DNA of 43,692 nucleotides from contig JAGVVW010000001.1 of the NCBI GenBank assembly GCA_018304635.1, positions 1-43,692 of the forward strand, written 5' to 3'. The notes beneath the pieces are model-generated. The model was not told where the DNA came from, made no database searches, and worked only from the letters and a program-made list of their open reading frames with translations. This stretch comes from Candidatus Aenigmatarchaeota archaeon. GTDB taxonomy: Archaea; Aenigmatarchaeota; Aenigmatarchaeia; GW2011-AR5; JACRMX01. Positions 28,197 through 38,125 of the stretch are shown here, piece after piece (positions within the stretch are counted from its first letter, which is position 1; each line of letters begins with the position of its first letter). The translations under genes were made by a program, and so were the position numbers.

Positions 28197-29465
28197 TCAG
28201 GCTTTTACAACCAGTGTCTTGATACGTGGGGACAAAACGTATAAGAATGCGCGACCTGTTCTTTCTCTTTCAATAAAATCCTCAGTCATCATTCTTTTCA
28301 AAATATTGTTTACAGAACGAACTGCATGCTGACGTGTTTTGTATTTAGACAGATCAATAAGATTTGCTATTTCACCCGGGGAACGAGGCTTTATAGCCAG
28401 CAATTCTATTATATTTTTTTGCAAAGACGTCATGGAGTCTATAAAATGCATAGAGGATGTGGTAATCGCTGTGATATCTGGTGATGTTTCTGCCAAATCC
28501 GGGGTTATAGAATATACTCTTTTATTCACAGCTTTGTTCACCATATCATCACACATTCTCAGAACTTCACGCGGAAAACCGCCTGTTCTTTCATATATTA
28601 TGCTCAATGATGCTGAAGTGAATGGCGTGCTATTATTACCGCCAACGCTTTCTATACGCTTTTTTATCAGTTCTTCTGTTTCTTCTTTTGTGAGAGATAA
28701 TAACTCGACTTTTGTAGTTATTCTTTTTCTAAAAGTCTCCAGGTTCTCTTTTAGATTTGCCTCGAAGACAGGCAGTCCTGATACTATAAGAGACATGTTA
28801 TCAACCTGATCTGTTAATACGCGAAGCCATTCCAATACTTCCTGATCAGCCTCGTGGATCTCATCACAGAGGACAATGAGATGTTTTTTACCCAATTTCT
28901 TGTTCAGAAAATTCGGAATCTGATAAAGATTTTTTATGTGAGGGTTAAACCACCTTAAAATCCATGATTTTTTGAATTTTTCGTTGAAAATGTCGACAAA
29001 ATTTTCAGCTTTTTGCGGCATTTTACTTATATATAGGCTTTCATATCCGTTTTTCAAATTAGCTGTCAACCACTTTAGCATTGTGGTTTTTCCTGATCCA
29101 GTTGGTCCAACGATCATTGATAATTTATGGCCTGAATATATTGAATTCATGATTTTATCCAGTTGTTCATTGTATCCAACAAGAAGGGATGGTAATATAG
29201 AAAGTGTGAAAGGATTTGTAGACCAGTTTACTTCAGAAAACCAGTATTTTATTGAGTATGATTCAGAAACTGGCTTAAAATGCGGTTTTAATGCTGTTCT
29301 TTGGTGGTTTTTTTCATCACCGAAAAGGGTGTTGTGGGCTATATGTTTTGATTTAAATTTGGATGAAAACGACTCCTGATCAGGCTTGGAATTATCTGTT
29401 TTTTCATTATTTTCAGGTATAGCTTTAGGTATAAGTATTTCATCATTGTTCTCATTTTCACTCAT
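28197..29465 (-). CDS. Orc/ExeA-like AAA+ ATPase with C-terminal wHTH; candidate replication initiator
   Basis: Walker A VGPTGSGKTTMLKW, Walker B LIVLCDEIHEA, sensor VSGLPVF, RTGGFPREVLRMCDDM, C-terminal HTH. Confidence 0.75.
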   Translation of the reverse strand: MSENENNDEILIPKAIPENNEKTDNSKPDQESFSSKFKSKHIAHNTLFGDEKNHQRTALKPHFKPVSESYSIKYWFSEVNWSTNPFTLSILPSLLVGYNEQLDKIMNSIYSGHKLSMIVGPTGSGKTTMLKWLTANLKNGYESLYISKMPQKAENFVDIFNEKFKKSWILRWFNPHIKNLYQIPNFLNKKLGKKHLIVLCDEIHEADQEVLEWLRVLTDQVDNMSLIVSGLPVFEANLKENLETFRKRITTKVELLSLTKEETEELIKKRIESVGGNNSTPFTSASLSIIYERTGGFPREVLRMCDDMVNKAVNKRVYSITPDLAETSPDITAITTSSMHFIDSMTSLQKNIIELLAIKPRSPGEIANLIDLSKYKTRQHAVRSVNNILKRMMTEDFIERERTGRAFLYVLSPRIKTLVVKA

Positions 29466-29504
29466 AAAACATTATACTTACAAGAGAGTTTATAAAGTTT
29501 TAAT

Positions 29505-30080
29505 TCATGTGAAGTTCACGTTTTTTATGTGAGTGTTCACGTTAACTTCACTGTAAAAACATATTAATACGTTATGTTCACATTAACTTCACGTGATGTT
29601 CACGAAGTTCACGTGATTATTTTTTTCTCTTATAATTTATATATTTTTATTGAAATAAGTTCACTATATTTGTTCACGTTCACGTATACTTCACGTGAAA
29701 TATTTGTGAATATGTATATTTTTTTATATTTTTATGTGAATTACGTGAAGTATCTGTGAATACTTTGTGAAATTAAAGTGAAGTTCACGTGATATTCATA
29801 TGAATTCATGTGAACATTGTGTGAAGTCGGTTTTAATATTTTTGGACTTACTATGGCTAAATATAATAATAGAACATATTTCGTGAGTTTTTTGATTTTT
29901 AAGTTCTTGAGGAGAAAATACAGGTAATTTTCATATATATGAATTTGTAGAGGTGTGATCAAAATGTGAGTCTTTTTTTCTAAACAAAGTCTCACAAAAT
30001 CCATGTTCACGCAAATTCACAGAACCTTCACGCATATTCACGTAGCTTCATATGAAGTTCACAGAACCTTCACGAAGTTC
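29505..30080. repeat. dense TTCAC(G)/(C)GTGAA iteron cluster; candidate replication origin or operator array
   Basis: Roughly two dozen or more half-sites by eye, including TTCACGTGAA (~29690) and two GTGAAGTTCAC composites. Confidence 0.8.
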
Positions 30081-30174
30081 ATTTTGGAAATTTCATAAGA
30101 ATTTTCGAAAATATTACAACTATAGCCAATAGTTATTTTTCATATAGAGATGTTCTTTTATTCACTCAAAAAAG

Positions 30175-30477
30175 CTAGATATTCTTTATCACGGACACCA
30201 TCTTAAGGATTTTAGTTATACTCATACCCTCGCCCAGCCTTTCAATAACATATGGTTTTAATTTTATCACTCTCAAAATAGGCTTTTCTGAACCTAGGCT
30301 AGTATCATCTATTAAATCACTAAGAATATTGTTGATATAGCTGGTTACTGTAGATGGGTGTAAATTTGTTTTTTCTGCTAATTTACGTATCCAAAGTCCT
30401 TCTGGATTTTCATATAATGCTTTGACTATAGCATATATTTTATCATCGCTGAACCCTGGCTTTCGTCCCATAGTCAT
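30175..30477 (-). CDS. winged-helix DNA-binding protein
   Basis: WIRKLAEKTNLHPSTVTSYINNIL. Confidence 0.75.
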   Translation of the reverse strand: MTMGRKPGFSDDKIYAIVKALYENPEGLWIRKLAEKTNLHPSTVTSYINNILSDLIDDTSLGSEKPILRVIKLKPYVIERLGEGMSITKILKMVSVIKNI

Positions 30478-30635
30478 ATTTTAGACATCTGTCTATTTAA
30501 ATGTTTTTCAGGCCAGAATACCTGTTTTATGCGTTTTTTTGGCTATTTTGATATAAATAAGCTATGTAATTATATTTATCACTCACAAAGCTCTTCCCAC
30601 TATGGGGATTTAAACATTATATTCACCAAATATTT

Positions 30636-30986
30636 ATGGAAAAAAGAATTGTAACCTCACTATGTATAATAACCATAGTAGTTGGTTTATTGTCTTTGTT
30701 TCTGGTTTCTGAGTTCTATGGTCCAGCTAAACTTGAGATCAGCTCAATAACAAAATCAATGAACAACAGGCTTGTCTTAGTTCAGGGAATTGTTACGAAC
30801 CTAAGAATATCCGGTGAAAATACTTTTTTTGTACTGGAACGCAACAATACTGGTATTAAAGTTGTTATTTTTAATAAAAATTATAACATAGAAAACAACC
30901 AAAATATCATTGTAAAAGGCAGAGTATCGATATATAAGAATCAGCTTGAAATCATAGCAAATGACATAATAGTGAAAAATATTTAA
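30636..30986 (+). CDS. TM-anchored OB-fold (nucleic-acid-binding-like) protein
   Basis: LVLVQGIVTNLRISGENTFFVLERNNTGIKVVIF...IIVKGRVSIYKNQLEIIANDI. Confidence 0.7.
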   Translation: MEKRIVTSLCIITIVVGLLSLFLVSEFYGPAKLEISSITKSMNNRLVLVQGIVTNLRISGENTFFVLERNNTGIKVVIFNKNYNIENNQNIIVKGRVSIYKNQLEIIANDIIVKNI

Positions 30987-31031
30987 TACTGAGAATCAAT
31001 AAATCATATATATTTCAAATACGGATGGGTT

Positions 31032-31790
31032 TTGATGGATGTTTTGATTTTAGCAGGAGGATATGCCAAAAGAATGTGGCCATTGACTTTAAAGGTGCCA
31101 AAGCCTCTTTTAAAAGTCAATGAAAAGCCTGTTATGAATTACATAATAAAAAACATTCAGTCTCTCGAAGGAATTGGAAAAATTTATATTTCTACAAACA
31201 TGAAATTTGAAAAAAAATTCCAGAAATGGAAGGAAAAAAACAGGCTGAATGTAGAAATCGTAATAGAACCCACGACAAATGAAAATCATAAATTAGGTGT
31301 CATCGGAAGCATCCAGTATTTCATAGACCGGAAAGGGTTTAAAAATGACCTGCTGGTTGTTGCCGGTGATAATTTGTTTGATTTTGACCTGAGTAAAATG
31401 ATACATATCTTCAATAAAAATAAAGAAACCATCATAGCTGTTTATAATGTGGAAAACAAAGAACTTGTTAGGATATATAGCAATGCAGTAGTGGATGAAA
31501 AAAATAAAGTGATTGAATTTGTTGAAAAACCTGAAAATCCAAAATCCTGCTTAATTGGAACGTGCTGCTATATCTTCCCTAAAAAAACTCTCTCTTATTT
31601 CAAAAAATATCTTAATGAAAAAAACAATCCTGATGCAATTGGTTATTTCACCCAATGGCTTCACAAAAAAGTTTCTGTATTTGCCTGTCCGTATAATGGT
31701 ATCTGGTTTGATATTGGTGATAAAACATCACTGGCAAAAGCAAATGAGGCGTTGAAAAATGGTACCATTAGAAATATTCCGAGCATATGA
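31032..31790 (+). CDS. sugar-nucleotide pyrophosphorylase (NDP-sugar nucleotidyltransferase)
   Basis: LILAGGYAKRMWPLTLKVPKPLLKVNEKPVMNYII. Confidence 0.93.
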   Translation: MMDVLILAGGYAKRMWPLTLKVPKPLLKVNEKPVMNYIIKNIQSLEGIGKIYISTNMKFEKKFQKWKEKNRLNVEIVIEPTTNENHKLGVIGSIQYFIDRKGFKNDLLVVAGDNLFDFDLSKMIHIFNKNKETIIAVYNVENKELVRIYSNAVVDEKNKVIEFVEKPENPKSCLIGTCCYIFPKKTLSYFKKYLNEKNNPDAIGYFTQWLHKKVSVFACPYNGIWFDIGDKTSLAKANEALKNGTIRNIPSI

Positions 31791-33138
31791 CATTCGCGGC
31801 ATTTATAGGGAGCAATTGAACGAAGAAACAATGAAACTGATTGCTGCTGCTATTGATGCACAAAAGATAATTCTTGGACATGACTGCCGAATGTCGAGTG
31901 ATGCGTTATGTGAAGCTTTTATTTCTGGTTTTGGCGGTGAGATAATTGATGTGGGCTTATCGCCTATTGGCAGTGCAATGTTTTTTTCATGGAAGCGGGG
32001 TATTGATTTGGCTTATATAACAGCTTCACATTTAACATCAGAATGGAATGGTCTGAAACTCTTTCACAGCAGCGGGGTTGGATATTTAGAAGATGAAATA
32101 AAAGCTATCAAGAGTATTGTTGTTGATGAAATGAATCCCGGGAAAAAATCCAGAAGTGTGAAAAATGTGAAAATAAGCAGTATAACTGGTGATTATATAA
32201 ATCATCTTCTTGCTAAGGTTCCTGGACATAAAAAGATGAAAATTATAATTGACTGCGGTAATGGTGTCAGTTCAATGATTGCTCCTGAGCTATTTAGACG
32301 GGCTGGTTATGATGTTGAGATTATTTTTGAAAATATTGACAGCAATTTTTCAGGCCGAGGCCCGGATGTTGAAGAGAAACATTTGACAAATTTGAAAAAT
32401 AAAACAGAGCAGAACAAGTGCATAGGCATAGCTTATGACGGTGACGGAGACAGAGTTGCATTAGTAGATGAAAACGGCAATGTTCTGACTCCTGAACAAA
32501 TTTCCTATATTGTTATTTCGGAACTGCTGAAAAAAGAGCAGGGGCCTGTTGTTGCAAATGTTGAATGCACCAATGTTATAGATCATGCTGTTAAAAAATT
32601 CAACAGAAAAGTTTACCGTGTTCCAGTTGGCCATACTTTTCTCGTTGAAAACGTGCATAAAAATAATGCTAGTTTTGGCGTTGAACGTTCTGGACATTTT
32701 TCAATACCTTCGATAATACCATTCGATGATGCTGTTGCACTGAGTTTTTATGCTACTAATGTAATCTCCAATTCTGACAAAACCTTATCAGAACTCGTAA
32801 GAGATATTCCTTCATTCCCATCAAAAAGAACAAATTATATCTGTCCTGAGAAAAAAAAGTTTGAGCTTATTAGACAAGTTGAACGTAATGTAAATGGAAT
32901 ATGCTTATCAAACAATAAAGGAGATGAAAAAGCAAAGGCAGAAATTAATACGTGCGACGGGGTTCGCGTTGATACAAATGACGGTTGGTTTCTGATTCGC
33001 GCATCAAATACAGGTCCGCTTGTCCGGCTGACAACGCAGTCAGATACAAGACAGGGATTGGAAAAGATAAAGAACGAAGCTGAAAAAATCCTGATAAAAT
33101 CTGCATATGAACTGGGAATTGAACTGAGAGAGGAGTAA
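31759..33138 (+). CDS. phosphomannomutase/phosphoglucomutase
   Basis: FRAYDIRGIYREQL, TASHLTSEWNGLK, YDGDGDRVALVDENG, RASNTGPLVRL. Confidence 0.93.
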   Translation: MVPLEIFRAYDIRGIYREQLNEETMKLIAAAIDAQKIILGHDCRMSSDALCEAFISGFGGEIIDVGLSPIGSAMFFSWKRGIDLAYITASHLTSEWNGLKLFHSSGVGYLEDEIKAIKSIVVDEMNPGKKSRSVKNVKISSITGDYINHLLAKVPGHKKMKIIIDCGNGVSSMIAPELFRRAGYDVEIIFENIDSNFSGRGPDVEEKHLTNLKNKTEQNKCIGIAYDGDGDRVALVDENGNVLTPEQISYIVISELLKKEQGPVVANVECTNVIDHAVKKFNRKVYRVPVGHTFLVENVHKNNASFGVERSGHFSIPSIIPFDDAVALSFYATNVISNSDKTLSELVRDIPSFPSKRTNYICPEKKKFELIRQVERNVNGICLSNNKGDEKAKAEINTCDGVRVDTNDGWFLIRASNTGPLVRLTTQSDTRQGLEKIKNEAEKILIKSAYELGIELREE

Positions 33139-33204
33139 TGGAAAGGGTTTTTTAATTCGTTCTTATGGAGTCATCTTTCGTTAATACAGAAATATAAAAG
33201 AAGC

Positions 33205-33433
33205 ATGTTTTATCAGTTAGTAAACAGGCTGAAAAAAAGACAAATAATTTCTATAGTAGGCTTACGAAGGACAGGCAAAACAACCCTTATGTTTCAACTA
33301 ATAGAAAAGCTGCTTGATGAAGCAGGGTATTATAATAACCAAGAATGACGAAACTAAAACCAAAGTCCCGGAAGGTGAAATACAGACAATACCTGCGTGG
33401 AAGTTTCTCCTTAATGCTGGAAAACCGAGATAA
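33205..33433 (+). pseudogene. internally deleted DUF4143-type ATPase remnant
   Basis: MFYQLVNRLKKRQIISIVGLRRTGKTTLMFQLIEKLLDE then frameshift into ITKNDETKTKVPEGEIQTIPAWKFLLNAGKPR*. Confidence 0.7.
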
Positions 33434-33468
33434 TAATTCACTTTCTTAATAATAATTCACTTTCTTAA
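33431..33468. repeat. 19-bp tandem duplication TAATAATTCACTTTCTTAA x2
   Basis: Directly visible. Confidence 0.9.
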
Positions 33469-33792
33469 AAATCTGATAATTTTTCTAATTATGCCGGCCT
33501 TTTCTAAAATAACTATTGACACGGATATCATTAAAATTAAAAATCCTACTGCCAGTGCTATTGCTAAAATATTAGCTCGGAAATTATGGGAGCGTATTGT
33601 TTCTTTATCAATGTCTGTTAAATTTTTACTTTCGTCATACTCTAGCGCATCGTTCATCGCTATGGATAGAGAATTTTCACTATGTTCTATGCCAACTGTA
33701 ACATGATTTGCTATCATAGCACTGCTATACATAGCTATAGCTAAAATGGATAAAGTTATTATAATTAATACCACGAGTAATATTTCTTTCAT
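33457..33792 (-). CDS. hypothetical protein with two TM segments
   Basis: Hydrophobic N- and C-terminal segments. Confidence 0.55.
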   Translation of the reverse strand: MKEILLVVLIIITLSILAIAMYSSAMIANHVTVGIEHSENSLSIAMNDALEYDESKNLTDIDKETIRSHNFRANILAIALAVGFLILMISVSIVILEKAGIIRKIIRFLRK

Positions 33793-33798
33793 TCAAAC

Positions 33799-35061
33799 TC
33801 ACCTGTTTTCCAGCAGCCATTTAAATACAGGCACGATTTTTATTTTTCTGCCTTTTATTTTTATTTCATCATTCTGCTCCTGCGTTAATATCAAGCCTTC
33901 TTTCAAATTGAATTTTTCCATGGCTTCAAGCAACCCTGCCATTTCTCTCTTTTTGTTGGTTTCATCCAGATTATAACAAACCTGCAGAGCTTCTGTAACT
34001 TTTTTTCCGGATTTTACCATAAAATCGCATTCATTCTTATCGGCGTAATAATAAACTTCTTTATTTTTTCGCTTCAGCTCTATGAAAACGATATTTTCCA
34101 GAACACGGCCTTTATTCTCCAAAAAGCTTGCGCTAAGTATATGGCTGAATGCAGTATCCGCAACATATATTTTTTTAGGTGCAATCAGTTGCTTTTTCAC
34201 TGATAACTCAAGTTTCTGTAATTCAAAAAACAAATACGAATTGCCCAGATAAGTTGTGTACTCCTTTACTGTTATCGCATTTGCAAGCCCGAGTGTTTTT
34301 TTGAGAGAATTATAAGTAAACTGAGCAGTAATATTTGTTATAAATATGTTTACCAGTTCTCTGACAAGTCGTTCTCTTCTGATTGCATACCTAGTAATAA
34401 TATCCTTATATATTATATTTTCGTACACTGTTTTTATGTATTCTATGTCTTTGTTTTTCAGGTATTCGGGCATTCCGCCATCTGTTATGAAGTTTTCAAA
34501 GAATTTCACCAGCTTTACTTTTTTTCCTGTGTCATAGAACCATGTCTTATCAGGCTCTGCTTTCCTGAATTTCAAATATTCTGAAAACGAGAAGGGGTAA
34601 ACTTCAAAGGCTTTATATCTTCCTGTCAGTCTGGTTCCAAGTTCTTTGCTTAGAAGCGAGGCATTGGATCCTGTGATTACTATTTTTTTCCCCTGATCCT
34701 GAAGACGCCTAACAAATGTTTCAAAATTTTTTATATTTTGTATTTCATCAAAGAAATATATCGCTGGGTTTCCATATGTCTCAATCAATACTTCATTTAA
34801 TTGCTCGAAATCCTGTGCTCTGAAATCTATAAATCTTTCATCTTCAAAATTCGCATAACAATATCTACTTTTGTGCTGCATTATCTGCTTCAGAAGTGTT
34901 GATTTTCCGCTTCTCCGAAGGCCTGTAAGTATTAATATTCTGTTGTCTCCGAACCATTTCAGTATTTCATCCAGCAGTTCCCGTTTTATAGTTTCTTCTG
35001 TGTGCTGGAGTAAGTTCTTTTGCTGCATGATTACTGATCTCAGAATATCTTTGTTTGTCAT
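33799..35061 (-). CDS. DUF4143-type AAA ATPase
   Basis: LTGLRRSGKSTLLKQIMQ; YFDEIQNIKNFETFVRRLQDQGKKIVITGSNASLLSKELGTRLTGRY. Confidence 0.93.
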   Translation of the reverse strand: MTNKDILRSVIMQQKNLLQHTEETIKRELLDEILKWFGDNRILILTGLRRSGKSTLLKQIMQHKSRYCYANFEDERFIDFRAQDFEQLNEVLIETYGNPAIYFFDEIQNIKNFETFVRRLQDQGKKIVITGSNASLLSKELGTRLTGRYKAFEVYPFSFSEYLKFRKAEPDKTWFYDTGKKVKLVKFFENFITDGGMPEYLKNKDIEYIKTVYENIIYKDIITRYAIRRERLVRELVNIFITNITAQFTYNSLKKTLGLANAITVKEYTTYLGNSYLFFELQKLELSVKKQLIAPKKIYVADTAFSHILSASFLENKGRVLENIVFIELKRKNKEVYYYADKNECDFMVKSGKKVTEALQVCYNLDETNKKREMAGLLEAMEKFNLKEGLILTQEQNDEIKIKGRKIKIVPVFKWLLENR

Positions 35062-35295
35062 ACTAATTACTAATTAGTATAAAGTATATAAAGCTTTCAT
35101 TAGTAATTAGTATAATTCAGATGATACAGGATGTAATATTTTCCTCCTGAGCCTGTAAGCACGAACTGTCTCATTAATTCTTTGGCAAATTGCTCAAGCT
35201 ACTGTTCCCATTCATTTTCTGATTTTCTTGATTTTGCCGATATTAAACCTGACATTTTGGATCACATTCCTGATATTCACCCAGTCTTTAAAACG

Positions 35296-36270
35296 TTATC
35301 CATCCTTGGTAATTTTTGTCCGTGACATCCATATAAGCCCGGCGAAAATTACAAGCCAGAGTGAAATAAAACGATCAACTATCATTGCTCCTGCTGCTGT
35401 TGCAACTGGAATGCCAAATAAAACAAAAGCTGAAACACCGCCTACTTCGATTAAACCAAGACCACCTGGAAGCCATGGTATCATACTAAGCAGGAGAATG
35501 AGACTCCATGCAAGAAGAATTACCCAGAAAGGCGCATTAAAATGCAGTGCAAGGAAAACTATCCATATACGAAGAAATTCGAAAATTCTTATTAGGGCTG
35601 AAACAACTGCGGTTGCTAACATTGTTTTTTTGCTGTAAGTCATAATTTTTGTATATTTAAAAAAAAGTTCTGCGTAATCTTTATTTTCAATCTTTCTGAA
35701 TTTTGATATCAAACGTATGAAAAAATTTACAAATTTTCTCAAAAGGTTCAGGTTATGTGAAACACACATAAACAAAACTATAAGAATGAAACTGACTGCA
35801 AAAGCTATAATAAACGGCATCATCACTGCAAATGGAAACATCTGAGTTGCCAGAATATAAATTATTGAAATTGCAATTATTATATAAAGCGAAAGAACTT
35901 CAGCGAACAGATCCAAAACTACTATTGCTGCTGACTTTGAAACTCCGAAATCTGACTTTAACATACCTATTTTAACAGGCTCACCGCCAATTCTTGCAAG
36001 CGGTGTTAAAAAACTTACAGCTGAACCTATGACACTGACTTTTAATGCTTTTATAAAAGATAATGGCGGATATTTTCCAGCCAAAACCCTGAGACGTATT
36101 GCAAGCAGAACAAAGAAAATGATCTGCACAAGAATGGCTATTGAGAACAGAAAAAAATCCATTGACGATAACTGGGAAATTATTTCATTTAATCCGAAAT
36201 AAAGCATCACAATAAATATGAGAATTATGCCTGATACAATCAGCAAACTGCTTTTAAGAATATTTTTCAT
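35296..36270 (-). CDS. lysylphosphatidylglycerol synthase TM region / UPF0104 family membrane protein
   Basis: Multi-TM; SVIGSAVSFLTPLARIGGEPVKIGML; PWLPGGLGLIEVGGVSAFVLFGIP. Confidence 0.88.
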   Translation of the reverse strand: MKNILKSSLLIVSGIILIFIVMLYFGLNEIISQLSSMDFFLFSIAILVQIIFFVLLAIRLRVLAGKYPPLSFIKALKVSVIGSAVSFLTPLARIGGEPVKIGMLKSDFGVSKSAAIVVLDLFAEVLSLYIIIAISIIYILATQMFPFAVMMPFIIAFAVSFILIVLFMCVSHNLNLLRKFVNFFIRLISKFRKIENKDYAELFFKYTKIMTYSKKTMLATAVVSALIRIFEFLRIWIVFLALHFNAPFWVILLAWSLILLLSMIPWLPGGLGLIEVGGVSAFVLFGIPVATAAGAMIVDRFISLWLVIFAGLIWMSRTKITKDG

Positions 36271-36326
36271 TTTTAAGGTTTAGTTTATTTATTTTAATAC
36301 TTATATGCATTATTTATTATGATACT

Positions 36327-36562
36327 AAACTGCGTAACTTGTATTGTATAATTCTACGCAGTTTGTATTTTGGAAATTCAATAACGAAATACGAGAAAAC
36401 TATGACACATCGAAACGAAAGACGAGCGAAGCTCGTCATGTGCGTATGTGTCTTTCGTGACTGCTCGTCAAGTTTTTCGTAATTTCCAATTTCCGAAATC
36501 TTATGAGGATTTCGAAAATATCGATAACTGCCTTTAATTTGTAACATAATTATGCAGTTATC
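36327..36562. repeat. compound nested hairpin element (copy F) flanked by two related palindromes
   Basis: AAACTGCGTA/TACGCAGTTT; TTGGAAATT/AATTTCCAA; ACGAAA/TTTCGT; GACACAT/ATGTGTC-TTTCG; CGAAA-GACGAGC-GAA-GCTCGTC; GATAACTGC/GCAGTTATC. Confidence 0.75.
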
Positions 36563-37624
36563 AATATGTTGCAGCAGGCGATGTGTTGTCTGTCATAGTG
36601 CTGATTTTTTAATGATGCTATCATAGGCGTTTGGATGGATAAAGCTAGCTCCCATGCTGCCTGAGGGATGGCTTGGCTTGACAGGCGATGAAGGTCCTGG
36701 TAAGCTGGGAAAAGTCAGGGCGAGTCGCATGCAGACTTCGAACCCTGAATCGCCTAATGGGACATCCCTTATATTCACGGCAAAAAGCTGTGAAAGCGAA
36801 CGCGGAGAATTGAAAGAGAAGAAGTTGATTAAACAAATAAAAAATATATGAGGAACACAGATTGATTTTATAGTTGAGTTAAATGGATCAAATATAACCG
36901 AAAATAATTTCAGCTTCTTCTCCAAGAAACATCTTAATATCCGCAGGAAAAGAAAGCAAACGCGATGTTGTTAGTAAAGGCGATTGAACGCAACAGAGAA
37001 CAAACCGAACCTTTGCAGAAATGCAATAGGAATGTGGGGTTTGGACCTGTTTTTGACTTAACTTTCTATCTGAAGTCTCCTGGAAAGGAGTGCCATAGAC
37101 AGTGATAGCCTGGTAAGAAAAAGAAAGAAAGTTGTTATTCAGGTATCCAGAGTATGATTGGTTGAATTTCCAGTCAGAATGCGGGAGTCATCAACTTCCA
37201 ATTCTAAATTACTCGTCAAGTCCGATAGCGAAGTAGTAGGGTGACTGAAAGCTCAAAAGTATCCATAAAAGGAGTTGAAAAGAGCCTGAAATCAGGTAGC
37301 TACAGTTAGGCAGTGAAAGCCCGGCAACGGGTATAAGCTGCTGTTAGTTTTGAAAAACTAAGCAGGGAGTTTTGGATCGTGGCAAGGTGAAAGCCGTAGC
37401 GAAAGCGAATATCGTATGAAAGTGCGTAAGTCACGGTCTGAATACCCGAAACCGCAGTGATCTAGGCCTGAGTAAGGTGAAGTCGCGCGAAAGCGCGATG
37501 GAGGCCTGAACTGGTTTTGGTACAAACCACTCAGATGACTTGGGTCTAGGGGTGAAACGTGAGACGAACAAAGTTCATCTACGTTTGTTGCTCACGCACC
37601 AAAAGCCAATCGAACGCGGTGATA

Positions 37625-38080
37625 TCTTTAGGGTTAATAGCAAACATACGGCTTAGCATCCATATTCTCTTTTTCGGTCCTTTAGACACGAAAAATAGAT
37701 AAGGATGCTTCGCCTAAATAGTAAACATGAAAACAAGAATTCCAATTGAAAATTATCTGAGAATGTTCAGAAACCAAAATATTTATATGAGTGGTTGCGA
37801 GAAAATCGTTAAAAAATATGAACATAAAATTAAAAAATTATCTAAAAAGAAGATATCATTTCATCAAAATGATTTCGATTCTTTGAAATTTATTAAGAAC
37901 GTTCTTAATAATTTCGGTATAAAGACTGGTGAAATATTTCTTCAGGATAAAAGAAAGTGTTATGCTCTTTATATTCAATCTACAGATGGAATACAAAAAT
38001 TTGCTTCTTTGTTTGAACCTATTCAGAAAAAGAAGAGAATTAATGATTTATTAGATGTTTTGCTTCCTAAAGACACCAAA
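37625..38080 (+). ncRNA. 23S intron 1 (between GGTGATA and GCTGGTTCC, E. coli ~806-810) containing LAGLIDADG-like ORF
   Basis: Breaks conserved GGTGATA^GCTGGTTC; terminal pairing TCTTTAGG/CCTAAAGA. Confidence 0.75.
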
Positions 38081-38125
38081 GCTGGTTCCTCCCGAAATGA
38101 GTCTCAGCTCAGCCTGGTTCTATAG
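37727..38125 (+). CDS. LAGLIDADG-type homing endonuclease-like protein, ORF runs into the 3' rRNA exon
   Basis: FIKNVLNNFGIKTGEIFLQDKRKCYALYIQSTDGIQKFASLF; inside 23S intron. Confidence 0.6.
   Translation: MKTRIPIENYLRMFRNQNIYMSGCEKIVKKYEHKIKKLSKKKISFHQNDFDSLKFIKNVLNNFGIKTGEIFLQDKRKCYALYIQSTDGIQKFASLFEPIQKKKRINDLLDVLLPKDTKAGSSRNESQLSLVL

Noticed and set aside
29741-30010. 89-aa minus ORF across the iteron region
   Set aside because: Encoded by iteron repeats and A/T-rich sequence; no credible product.
29505-30080. CRISPR array interpretation of the TTCAC repeats
   Set aside because: Repeats are 5-11 bp, in both orientations and irregularly spaced; no direct repeat/spacer structure or cas genes.
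37625-38080. Calling 23S intron 1 group I or strict BHB
   Set aside because: Boundary nucleotides do not fit group I and no two opposed 3-nt bulges separated by 4 bp could be placed; left as unclassified intron.
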